A DNA stretch of 64,000 nt from Bacillota bacterium. GTDB lineage: Bacteria > Bacillota > Clostridia > Clostridiales > Clostridiaceae. A model generated the notes under the pieces. That model made no database searches. It saw only the letters and a list, made by a program, of their open reading frames with translations, and was not told the DNA's origin. Made by a program: the position numbers and the translations under genes. The stretch spans positions 1-64,000 of the forward strand of contig JAJXWH010000006.1 in NCBI GenBank assembly GCA_021781745.1. Reading direction: 5' to 3'. Positions 53,606-61,601 of this stretch are shown here, piece after piece (position 1 is the stretch's first letter; every line of letters begins with the position of its first letter).

Positions 53606-53830
53606 TTTATCATCCCCACTTTTCATTAATATTCCCAACATATTATTTTTAGTATTTAACTTATTTATGTTTTTACAATTAAAGTAAACTTAAAATTTAA
53701 TTTGGCTAAAAGTTTAATAATTATAAAATCACTAGTTACTTGTCTATATGTTACTAATATAAATCCTATTTGATTTTATACGTAGTATTAAAAATATATA
53801 AAATATTCTCCGAAAATTCAATACTAGTTT

Positions 53831-53929
53831 CATTAAACGTACATTTTTATGCATTAAAAGAATATTTTTATTAAAGCAGAGTAAATATTTAAGCATTTAC
53901 TTCTTATGCTTGGTTTTATATATTTAATG
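53831..53929. promoter_or_regulatory. LytTR-type boxes between metallopeptidase and small membrane genes
   Basis: Leftward pair: CATTAAACGTA (53831-53841) and CATTAAAAGAA (53852-53862), 21-base period. Rightward pair, weaker: TACTTCTTATG (53898-53908) and TATATTTAATG (53919-53929), the same period. Arrangement is the same mirror layout as at 46698-46786. The stretch 53606-54044 has no gene. Confidence 0.6.
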
Positions 53930-54044
53930 CAATATACATTTACTTAACAGAAAAAACATGTAATAATTTATTTTTAAAGACAAATTAAACCAGAAAACAT
54001 AATAATAAATAATTAATAAAAAATTTTTAAGGAGTAATATAGAC

Positions 54045-54464
54045 ATGATAAAACACACATTTATAAGATTCTTTTTATTTGCTACTAGTATTACAGCTGT
54101 CTTTGGCTTATTTATATTTACATTTGCCAAATTATCACAGATAGAAATATCTATATTGGATATAAATTTATATATAGAATTTTGCTTATATTACGGAGTA
54201 GGAATGGGGCTGTTTGGTCATGTTTATGCAAAAAATACAACTCTTTGCATAAATAGTAGAAGTCATACTATTGAAGATCTGGGAAATAAATTAGATAGAT
54301 ATAAATATAGAAAATTCAAAGTAGCAAGCAATGAAATTGTATTTTGTTCTAGTAAGTATCATCAGTGGTTTTATGGTAAAATCTATATTCAAAATCAAGG
54401 AGACAAAATTACTATTACTGCAGCTAAATGCATTATTAATAAATATTTCTCTAATATAGTCTAA
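54045..54464 (+). CDS. Hypothetical membrane protein, 139 aa
   Basis: Two N-terminal membrane helices (about 7-25 and 38-58) followed by a soluble basic domain reading 'YRKFKVASNEIVFCSSKYHQW'. A degenerate paralogue lies at 50579. AAGGAG precedes the ATG, and the LytTR-type boxes lie 115-215 bases upstream. Function unknown; being duplicated and regulated with agr suggests a role in the peptide system, such as immunity. Confidence 0.55.
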   Translation: MIKHTFIRFFLFATSITAVFGLFIFTFAKLSQIEISILDINLYIEFCLYYGVGMGLFGHVYAKNTTLCINSRSHTIEDLGNKLDRYKYRKFKVASNEIVFCSSKYHQWFYGKIYIQNQGDKITITAAKCIINKYFSNIV

Positions 54465-54517
54465 ATATAATAATCAAAAACACAAGGGGATGTTATTATC
54501 AAAAAGATCTTATCATA

Positions 54518-54763
54518 GTGCTATTTTCGTCTTTTGTTGGCTTTATACTCTTCTTCAAAATAGATAGGAAATTTTCATTAATAGATTATATGGAAGCAAA
54601 GTTAAATTCAATTTGGAAAAAAGCATTTTATGTATCTTTTGCATTAACATTAGTAACTGTGATTCCAATTTTTGTGTCATTCCCAAATATAGTTATTTAT
54701 ATTATAGGTGGAAATATATTAGGTATTACTATACTATTCGTTAATCATAAGTATTTCAAATAA
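54518..54763 (+). CDS. Small membrane protein, 81 aa, GTG start
   Basis: Three hydrophobic segments (about 1-13, 36-54, 59-75). The frame is open upstream without an ATG, and GTG at 54518 is the first start codon; AAGGGGATG lies about 25 bases earlier and would suit a different frame, so the 5' end may have lost a base. No family recognised. It lies between the 139-aa gene and agrB. Confidence 0.4.
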   Translation: MLFSSFVGFILFFKIDRKFSLIDYMEAKLNSIWKKAFYVSFALTLVTVIPIFVSFPNIVIYIIGGNILGITILFVNHKYFK

Positions 54764-54806
54764 CTTAATAAAGTGAAATAAATTTCTGTTATATATTAAA
54801 AAAATA

Positions 54807-54838
54807 TTCTTTTAATGACAAAATTTATACGTTTAATG
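54807..54838 (+). promoter_or_regulatory. LytTR-type box upstream of agrB
   Basis: TTCTTTTAATG (54807-54817) and TACGTTTAATG (54828-54838), 21 bases apart. The second half is nearly the PlnC/D consensus TACGTTAAT. It lies 72 bases before the agrB ATG, consistent with activation by the AgrA-type regulator. Confidence 0.65.
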
Positions 54839-54909
54839 CAAATACTATTGAATTTTTACTAAATATTATGTATATATGTAATTAACATTAGTTATTTAAA
54901 GGAGTTAAT

Positions 54910-55512
54910 ATGATTAAACGTTTATCTACTATGATATCAGGGTATTTGGAACAAAATAATAATTCTTTAAGTAAAAAAGACATACTTAAAATTCAGTATA
55001 CGCTGGAAGTAATTTTAGGAGACTTAACTAAGTTCATAATCCTATTTTTAATTTTTTTACTCTTAAAAGAGCTTCCCTTATTCTTGTTGTCTTTTATCAT
55101 TTTAAATTCAACAAGACCTTTATTCGGAGGTGTTCATTGTAAGACGTATTATGGTTGTTTAATATTCAGTCTATTATATTTCATAATAGTATTATTATTT
55201 GCTAAATTATCTCCAAAACTAAATATTAATTTTTATATGGTTTCCTTTATAGTATCTTTCATTACTACCTTAATTTTTGCTCCTTGTCATAATGAAAAAA
55301 GACCAGTAAATAATAAAGCGACATTAAAAATATTATCTTTAATATCGCTGACTTTTTGGAGTATATTATTTTTTAAACTGCCTGATTTACAAGTATGTAA
55401 CTGCATATTTGTGAGTATTTTATTTCAAATTATTCAAGTTATCATTATTAATATTAAAGGAGTTGTTAGCAATGCAAAAATCTATAAACTTTTTTTCAGT
55501 TATACTACTTAA
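54910..55512 (+). CDS. agrB: AgrB-type peptide-processing membrane protease
   Basis: A 200-residue membrane endopeptidase that cuts the AgrD tail and forms the thiolactone. It has about five membrane helices and the catalytic His and Cys in 'RPLFGGVHCKTYYGCL' (about 75-85; His then Cys), with the family 'FAPCHNEKRPVNNKATL' near 120. It overlaps agrD by 41 bases. GGAG lies 6 bases before the ATG, with the LytTR box upstream. It may also process the AgrD copies at 12-13 kb, whose own agrB is broken. Confidence 0.9.
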   Translation: MIKRLSTMISGYLEQNNNSLSKKDILKIQYTLEVILGDLTKFIILFLIFLLLKELPLFLLSFIILNSTRPLFGGVHCKTYYGCLIFSLLYFIIVLLFAKLSPKLNINFYMVSFIVSFITTLIFAPCHNEKRPVNNKATLKILSLISLTFWSILFFKLPDLQVCNCIFVSILFQIIQVIIINIKGVVSNAKIYKLFFSYTT

Positions 55513-55591
55513 TATATTTAATTTAGTATCCAAATCAAGTTGTAATTGCATGTGGGGTCAACCTGATTTTCCTGAAGAATTATTAAAATAA
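55472..55591 (+). CDS. agrD: AgrD-type autoinducer prepeptide
   Basis: A 39-residue prepeptide from ATG 55472-55474, preceded by AAAGGAG. Leader MQKSINFFSVILLNIFNLVS is an amphipathic helix; the core is KSSCNCMWGQ, with two Cys (C24 and C26); the tail PDFPEELLK is the AgrB-recognition motif (Pro-x-x-Pro-Glu). The mature signal is probably a ring from Cys24 or Cys26 through Met-Trp. Two candidate ring Cys are unusual. Its 3' end overlaps the agrC gene on the other strand by 34 bases. Confidence 0.8.
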   Translation: MQKSINFFSVILLNIFNLVSKSSCNCMWGQPDFPEELLK

Positions 55592-56820
55592 ATATCAAAA
55601 ATAATCGTTTCAGATTCGACATACAATTGCACATACCCTTTATGCAGGTTAACTATTTTCTGTACATTGTACAAGCCATAACCTCTTGTACCTGTTGTAT
55701 TTTTAGTAGTATAACCTCTTGTAAACATCTCATTTAAGTTAATGTTATTTGGATTTAATATTTGGTTTTTAACAGTTAAATGAGATGTTTTCCCCAAGTT
55801 ATAAATTTTCACTTCAATATTTTTCTTATGACATTCCTCTTTTAATACTTCATCAAAAGCATTATTTAACATGTTATTTAATAAATTAGATATTTCATGA
55901 TAGCTTAATATATTATCCAAAACATTACTTTCTATTCGATATTCAAAATTCACATTGTATTTTTCTGCTTTGCATATATTCCTATATATTATAGATCTAA
56001 TAATTACATTCTCTATGTATATGAGTTCATTTATTTTATTATCAAGCCTCTCTTCATCTTTCATATAATTTTTAATAGCTGATTTCACATCTTTGTCATC
56101 TACAACGGCTACGATTCCTCTTATTGTATTTTTATAATTAATAAAATCATGCTGTCTTTGCTTTATTTCTTGAACTATTTCATTAATAACGTCATTATAT
56201 TCATTAGAAACTTTTAATGATTCTTTTTCTTTTATTACTTTAAGTAAATATAAATAACTTAAAATTTGAGATACAACCAGTATACAAAATATTAATGATG
56301 TAACAAGTAAATTATTTAAAATTAGCATCTTATCATAATTCCAAATAATTTTAAATACACTTGCATATGCACAACATACTAAAACAAAATAAATTAAAGC
56401 ATTGTTATCTATAATTTCAAAAATAAAATTCTTTTTTAATAAATTTGTTCTTGAAATTATAATTATTACAATTACACTTAGTAATTCTGTAATAATTGCT
56501 ATATATATATCATTAAAAATTAATTTATTAACAACTGAAGAAAATACTAACTCTAAACTTATACCTGCAAGCAGTGCTAAAATAAATCCTAATACAGTCT
56601 CTTTTAAGGAACTTTTATATATAATTTTAATTACTATAATATCTAATGCATATGTGATGATAAAATTCAATCCTAATTTCTCAATAAAATTAACTAAAAT
56701 TGAAAGAATAATTACACTCAATAGCAATTTAAATATATTATTATTTTTCTTAGTTAGAATTATCCATAAATACATTATAATAAAAGCATCGATACTATCT
56801 ATAATAAAATCAATTAACAT
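55558..56820 (-). CDS. agrC: AgrC-type GHKL sensor histidine kinase
   Basis: A 420-residue kinase. Six to seven membrane helices occupy residues 1-205. The phospho-acceptor His is in 'EIKQRQHDFINYKNTI' (about 228), and the GHKL ATPase has 'NNMLNNAFDEVL' (N-box) and 'GTRGYGLYNVQKIV' (G-box). It binds the processed AgrD peptide and phosphorylates AgrA. It overlaps agrA by 7 bases. Unlike the two stand-alone sensor proteins at 13-14 kb, this copy has its kinase. Confidence 0.87.
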   Translation of the reverse strand: MLIDFIIDSIDAFIIMYLWIILTKKNNNIFKLLLSVIILSILVNFIEKLGLNFIITYALDIIVIKIIYKSSLKETVLGFILALLAGISLELVFSSVVNKLIFNDIYIAIITELLSVIVIIIISRTNLLKKNFIFEIIDNNALIYFVLVCCAYASVFKIIWNYDKMLILNNLLVTSLIFCILVVSQILSYLYLLKVIKEKESLKVSNEYNDVINEIVQEIKQRQHDFINYKNTIRGIVAVVDDKDVKSAIKNYMKDEERLDNKINELIYIENVIIRSIIYRNICKAEKYNVNFEYRIESNVLDNILSYHEISNLLNNMLNNAFDEVLKEECHKKNIEVKIYNLGKTSHLTVKNQILNPNNINLNEMFTRGYTTKNTTGTRGYGLYNVQKIVNLHKGYVQLYVESETIIFDIYFNNSSGKSG

Positions 56821-57590
56821 AATATCACCTTTTCATTTCTAACCTCAGATATTATATTATCCTTGAAATTATATCCTAAAAGAGCTGTTTTAACGTAATT
56901 ATTAAAATATATAGTGCTTAATTTAGCATTTATCTTTTCTATCTTACATATGTAATTTTTATTTACAGCGAAAGCTCTATGGCTTTGTATTATGTATTTA
57001 CAATCAATTAATTTCATAATCTTTTTTAAACTAGTGTTGTTGGCCTCATACATTCCATTAATAGTATTTACTTCACCAACTCTCCCTTTAATCTCAATAA
57101 AAACTATATCTTTTATTTTTATCAACGCATATATGCCGTTTTTTAAAGTTATGGAAACCTTTCTATCATTATTTTTATTATCCTCATTAAAATTATCGGT
57201 ACCATTATTTAATCGACTGCTTTCATAGCATATAAGCTTACTTAACATAGCTTGTACAGTTTCTTGATCATATGGCTTTATTATGTAATCATAGCAATGT
57301 GTTTTCTTAAATGCTTGTGTTATATATTCCATATGAGTTGTTAAAAAAATAATTTGACTAAACTCATACTTATCGATCTTTCTAATTTTCATTGCAAGAT
57401 CTAAACCTGAAGATTCCCTTAAACTAATATCTATTAAAAACATATCAATATCATGCCTTTTAATTATATCTAAAGCTGTACTTTCACTATCAGCTTCATA
57501 AATTTCTATAAACTCATGCGCTGAAAGAATCATTTTCTTTAAGACCTCTCTTTGCATAAAATCATCTTCTACTATAATAATTGAAAACAA
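56814..57590 (-). CDS. agrA: AgrA/LytTR response regulator
   Basis: A 258-residue regulator. The receiver (about 1-118) has acidic residues in 'IVEDDFMQREV' and the phospho-Asp in 'DMFLIDISLRESSGLDLA', with 'FLTTHMEYITQAF' and 'YDYIIKPYDQ' (Lys). The C-terminal LytTR DNA-binding domain (about 145-250) carries 'VFIEIKGRVGEV' and 'FAVNKNYICKIEKIN'. LytTR proteins bind direct repeats of about 9-10 bp with a 21-bp period, matching the boxes at 46.7, 53.8 and 54.8 kb. Transcribed before agrC in one operon. Confidence 0.9.
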   Translation of the reverse strand: MFSIIIVEDDFMQREVLKKMILSAHEFIEIYEADSESTALDIIKRHDIDMFLIDISLRESSGLDLAMKIRKIDKYEFSQIIFLTTHMEYITQAFKKTHCYDYIIKPYDQETVQAMLSKLICYESSRLNNGTDNFNEDNKNNDRKVSITLKNGIYALIKIKDIVFIEIKGRVGEVNTINGMYEANNTSLKKIMKLIDCKYIIQSHRAFAVNKNYICKIEKINAKLSTIYFNNYVKTALLGYNFKDNIISEVRNEKVILC

Positions 57591-58011
57591 AATTATCCCT
57601 CCTCCTATTTCAATTTCCCTTTAACAAAAAAAGCCTGCAAATATTTTCACCAAATACTTCCAAGCTTTTATCAATAATTCTTTAATAGCTAACATCAATT
57701 GTATCTATTATATTATTATATTATTACTCGAATACAAATAAGCTTTCTATGATAACCTTGGGATCTTATTCTTGTATTTTAACTCTTTATAATTATATAC
57801 TACAATATTTTTGAATAATATACAATATTTTCATTAAAAATACAGAACTTTCACACCTAAATTCCAGTAAAAATTTTATTTTGTTACACTTACTTAAATA
57901 ACTGGTAAGTTCCATCACCAACAGGTCGTGAATTTTTATATACTTCCCTCTCACCCCAAAATTACACATATTTATTTTCCATTTTAAATTAACCTTATGT
58001 GTTTTCTAAAT
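57591..58011. other. Gene-free stretch upstream of agrA
   Basis: 421 bases without a credible ORF. It holds the agrA promoter and is AT-rich. A half-site-like CATTAAAAATA occurs near 57833, but without a partner 21 bases away. Nothing else is recognised. Confidence 0.4.
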
Positions 58012-58551
58012 TTATTCAAACATATCTTCCAGTGTTATTTCCAAATCATTAAATAGGTTACTTTTGTAATATGCATTATCTGAAGCTTTAAACGACCCAT
58101 CATTTAAAAAGTATTGAATTAATTCTCCTGATTGTTCAACTATTATATATTCCATTACTCCATACTTTTGATACAACTTCAACTTTTTTATATAATCATT
58201 TCCTCTATAATTTTCAGAAATTACTTCAAAAACAATCTTAGGAGCAGAAATAAAACTTTCACCTTTTTTAACGGAATCTTCACAAGCAACGAATACATCA
58301 GGAAACACATTTATAGTATCTTCATTATTATGAAACATAACTTCTATTTGTTCAGTATACACTTTACACTTGCTCTTTTTGAAATAGTTTTTAAGAGATG
58401 TTGCAATATTTAAAACTATTTCGTTGTGTCTTACCGAAGTCTTGGAGTGTAAGACAATTTCTCCATTAAAATATTCAACTTTACAATCACTTGTATCTTG
58501 TATTTTTTCGAATTCTTCTAAAGTATAATAATGTTTTTCTATGTGTTCCAT
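58012..58551 (-). CDS. Uma2 family protein (PD-(D/E)xK fold)
   Basis: A 179-residue protein of the Uma2/DUF820 family, predicted endonuclease-like. Catalytic-type residues are in 'NVFPDVFVAC' (Asp) and 'KIVFEVISENYRGNDYIKKLKLYQKY' (Glu and Lys). The N-terminus 'HYYTLEEFEKI' is typical. Biological role is unknown; these genes are abundant in genomes with mobile elements but do not have a proven function. It appears monocistronic. Confidence 0.85.
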   Translation of the reverse strand: MEHIEKHYYTLEEFEKIQDTSDCKVEYFNGEIVLHSKTSVRHNEIVLNIATSLKNYFKKSKCKVYTEQIEVMFHNNEDTINVFPDVFVACEDSVKKGESFISAPKIVFEVISENYRGNDYIKKLKLYQKYGVMEYIIVEQSGELIQYFLNDGSFKASDNAYYKSNLFNDLEITLEDMFE

Positions 58552-58689
58552 ATAATCAAACTCCTTATTAAATTCTTTTAAAAATACCTTTAGATATATT
58601 GTACTACAAAAGTAATTATATAACTTATCTTCTTATTATTCCAAACTAAATAATTTCATAAAAAATAAATTAGATATCTTATTATATAA

Positions 58690-59934
58690 TTACATCATAA
58701 ACTCCTCAATCTCACTAACATCCTTAATCATATCCTTAGTTAAAACTTCACATCCATCTTTAGTGACTAAAATATCATCTTCAATTCTTATTCCTATACT
58801 CTCTTCATTTATATATATTCCAGGTTCTACTGTAAACACCATTCCTTCTGTAAATATAAATTCCCTTCCTTGCACTCCTAAATCATGAGTATCTAATCCT
58901 AAGCTATGCCCTATGCTGTGCCAATAGTACTTGCTAACTTCAGTTTTTTCTTTTATAATTCCCAATTTAATACACTCTTCAGCAATTAAATCTTTTGCCC
59001 AAATATTTAACTCTTTTGAATCAACACCAGGTTTTATTTTTTCAATTACAGCCTTATTTACTCTAAGAACAGCTTCATAAACTTCTTTTTGCCTTTCTGT
59101 GAACTTACCATTAACAGGGAATACTCTTGTAATATCTGCATTATATAAATTCCATTGTGCACCTAAATCAAATAATATTAAATCGCCATCTTTTAATTCA
59201 CTATTATTTTCTACATAGTGAAGTATAGTTGCATTTTTTCCTGCTGCTGCTATTGTTCTAAAAGCTAAATCCTTAACTCCTTTAGTTTTACATTCAAAAT
59301 CAAAATACGCTTCAAGTTCATATTCCTTCATTCCAACTTTTGCATTTTTCATTAAAGATTTTACACCATTAATTGTTATATCTATTGCTTTTCTCATCTC
59401 TACTATTTCTTCATCAGATTTAACCATTCTAAGTGGTGCAATCTTATTAGAAAAATTCTTTATTCTTACCTGCGGATACTTATTATTAATTTCCTTTGCA
59501 AAGATATTGGCAATAGAATCTGCTTCATCAATATCTTCTCTATCTAAATCTAAATATAACTTTACTTCTTCAGCACCTTTAATTAATCTATTTATATAAG
59601 AATTAAAATCCTTTAAGTATACAACATCTTCTATTCCTGATATTTCTTTTCCCTCATTATCTCTTAACGTTTTTCCGTTCCACATTTCCTTATCTAAATC
59701 TAAATCCTTTAAAAATAATTTTTCATTTATAACATCTTTGAACTTTGATAATACAACTACATGCTCTTGTTCTTGAATTCCAGTTAAATAATAAAAATTC
59801 CTATTAGGAGTGAACTGATATAATTCATCTCCAGTTTTTTTGCATGGTTTTCCTGAAAATAGAATTGCTATTGAATTATTCTCTATAGTTTCTATAAATT
59901 TTTTTCTGTTTTCTATATATGTGCTTTTATTCAT
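58690..59934 (-). CDS. Xaa-Pro aminopeptidase (M24B)
   Basis: A 414-residue dinuclear metal peptidase that removes the N-terminal residue before Pro. The N-terminal domain (1-170) begins 'YIENRKKFIETIENNSIAIL'. Metal ligands: 'ILFDLGAQWNLYNADITRVFPVNG' (two Asp), 'HSIGHSLGLDTHDLG' (His), 'FTVEPGIYI' (Glu) and 'GIRIEDDILVT' (Glu). Length is typical. It stands alone downstream of the spm genes. Confidence 0.93.
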   Translation of the reverse strand: MNKSTYIENRKKFIETIENNSIAILFSGKPCKKTGDELYQFTPNRNFYYLTGIQEQEHVVVLSKFKDVINEKLFLKDLDLDKEMWNGKTLRDNEGKEISGIEDVVYLKDFNSYINRLIKGAEEVKLYLDLDREDIDEADSIANIFAKEINNKYPQVRIKNFSNKIAPLRMVKSDEEIVEMRKAIDITINGVKSLMKNAKVGMKEYELEAYFDFECKTKGVKDLAFRTIAAAGKNATILHYVENNSELKDGDLILFDLGAQWNLYNADITRVFPVNGKFTERQKEVYEAVLRVNKAVIEKIKPGVDSKELNIWAKDLIAEECIKLGIIKEKTEVSKYYWHSIGHSLGLDTHDLGVQGREFIFTEGMVFTVEPGIYINEESIGIRIEDDILVTKDGCEVLTKDMIKDVSEIEEFMM

Positions 59935-60053
59935 AAATTCAGCCTCTTTCTTGCTACAAGTATTTTAGTTCTCTAAATATGATACTGCAAAAATTTATAC
60001 AAATAAAGGCATTTAGCTGTATCTCATAAAATAATGTACGATTAGTTATTTGT

Positions 60054-60581
60054 CTATTTAACCAAAAATAAATTTACCATAAAAATAGCCATAATTATGG
60101 CTGTAAGATCTGCTAGAACTGCTGCCCATAACGTATGTCTTATTTTCTTTACCTTAACTGCGCCAAAGTAAACTGTAATTGTATAAAAAATAGTTTCTGT
60201 ACTTCCCATTACAACTGACGCTATTAAACCTGTTCTAGTATCCGGGCCAACACTTTTTATTAAATCTGTAAACACACCAATAGCACCACTTCCCGATAAT
60301 GGTTTTACTATAAGTAATGGTATAAGCTCCTTTGGTAATCCTATTAAATTTCCAACAGGGGCTATTATATTATTTAGTAAATTCATTAGATTTGCTTCCT
60401 TAAATATTTGAACTGCAATTATCATAGCTAATAGGTATGGAAATATTCTTAATGTTACCATTAACCCTTCTTTAGCACCTTCGATAAACCATTCATAAAC
60501 CTTTCTACCTTTAAACATGCCATAGGTTATAATAAGTAAAAATATTATTGGGATTATGCTTTTACTTAAATAATTAAACAT
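60054..60581 (-). CDS. spmB: Spore maturation protein B
   Basis: A 175-residue membrane protein with about five helices of the nucleoside-recognition/gate fold ('GAIGVFTDLIKSVGPDTRTGLIASVVMGSTETIFYTI'). SpmB with SpmA is needed for spore core dehydration in Bacillus and Clostridium. It lies 54 bases downstream of spmA and is probably co-transcribed. This supports a spore-forming host. Confidence 0.92.
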   Translation of the reverse strand: MFNYLSKSIIPIIFLLIITYGMFKGRKVYEWFIEGAKEGLMVTLRIFPYLLAMIIAVQIFKEANLMNLLNNIIAPVGNLIGLPKELIPLLIVKPLSGSGAIGVFTDLIKSVGPDTRTGLIASVVMGSTETIFYTITVYFGAVKVKKIRHTLWAAVLADLTAIIMAIFMVNLFLVK

Positions 60582-60635
60582 AGTATTTATTATCCCTCCA
60601 ACAAAAATATTTATAATGACAATATTTTAAACTTC

Positions 60636-61211
60636 TCAAAAATATCTCTGTAAAATCTTACAACATACTACACCAACTACGGCTGCTGTGGCAGTTGATA
60701 TTAATGTTGGCAATATTATCACACCCGGATTTGTGGAATTGCAGGCAGCTCTTATAGAAATTATTGTAGAAGGTATTAATTGGATACAGGTTGCATTTAA
60801 TACTAAAAAAAGCGCCATATCATTTGATGCCGTTTCCTTATCCTTATTAAGTCTATCCATTTCCTCCATAGCTTTAATACCAAAAGGAGTTGCTGCATTA
60901 GATAAGCCCATCATATTGGCAGTAAGATTCATAACTATAGCGCCTAACACCTTTTCATCTTTAGCAGCCTCTTTAAAAATACGCTTTAAAATAGGCTTTA
61001 ACAATTTAGATATTTTCTCTGTAAGCCCGCTATTTTCAGCCACTTTCATAACTCCGCACCAAAAGCACATTATTCCTGTAAGTTCTATTATAAAAGTAAC
61101 AGTGTTTCCGCTGGAATTAACTATTGCCTTGGAAATAACTTCACCATTGCCACTAAATAATCCAACTAAAACTCCAAGAAATATTAAAAGAAACCAAATA
61201 TAATTTATCAT
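60636..61211 (-). CDS. spmA: Spore maturation protein A
   Basis: A 191-residue membrane protein with 4-5 helices and gate-family sequence 'LTGIMCFWCGVMKVAENSGL' and 'NLTANMMGLSNAATPFGIKAMEEM'. Paired with spmB. Start 61211 (ATGATAAATTATATT) follows GGAGGAAAAT at good spacing; the ATG 12 bases upstream overlaps that site. The gene pair spmA-spmB is conserved in sporulating Firmicutes. Confidence 0.92.
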   Translation of the reverse strand: MINYIWFLLIFLGVLVGLFSGNGEVISKAIVNSSGNTVTFIIELTGIMCFWCGVMKVAENSGLTEKISKLLKPILKRIFKEAAKDEKVLGAIVMNLTANMMGLSNAATPFGIKAMEEMDRLNKDKETASNDMALFLVLNATCIQLIPSTIISIRAACNSTNPGVIILPTLISTATAAVVGVVCCKILQRYF

Positions 61212-61321
61212 ATTTTCCTCCATAGCATAATTATTCTTTACATTTATATTCCTTGCACTTATTTTTTAGTAGTGATAGGATATAATTACTAAACATAATT
61301 ACATTTAAAAGGAGAACTTTT

Positions 61322-61507
61322 ATGGACAATTTAAATTTAAAAATAGCTCAACAAGATGTAGAGGAAGCTTTAAAAACTGTCGAGGACATTGAAAAGTTTA
61401 TAAATAATAAAGAATCTTCAAAGGATCAATTAAAAGAAAAGTTTATTGACCTATCATCTAGAGTTCAAAAATTAGAAGATATTTTAAAGAGTGAAGGAAT
61501 CCTTTAA
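61322..61507 (+). CDS. Small coiled-coil protein, 61 aa
   Basis: A 61-residue acidic helical protein with heptad-like hydrophobic spacing ('AQQDVEEALKTVEDIEKFIN', 'LSSRVQKLEDILKSEGIL'). GGAG precedes the ATG, and a strong terminator follows after 17 bases, so it is a true single gene. No family recognised. Confidence 0.6.
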   Translation: MDNLNLKIAQQDVEEALKTVEDIEKFINNKESSKDQLKEKFIDLSSRVQKLEDILKSEGIL

Positions 61508-61524
61508 TCTACATAAAATGTATA

Positions 61525-61552
61525 AAAGCACAGCTATGATCCGCTGTGCTTT
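61525..61552 (+). terminator. Terminator of 61-aa gene
   Basis: AAAGCACAGC (61525-61534) pairs with GCTGTGCTTT (61543-61552), followed by TTTG. A good intrinsic terminator on the plus strand. Confidence 0.8.
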
Positions 61553-61601
61553 TTGTATGTTATCATATTTGAATATTCTCTTATTCAAAAGTTTAATAAG
61601 T

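Noticed and set aside
57833-57843. A single CATTAAAAATA upstream of agrA as another LytTR box
   Set aside because: No partner exists 21 bases away, and one half-site in such AT-rich DNA is expected by chance.
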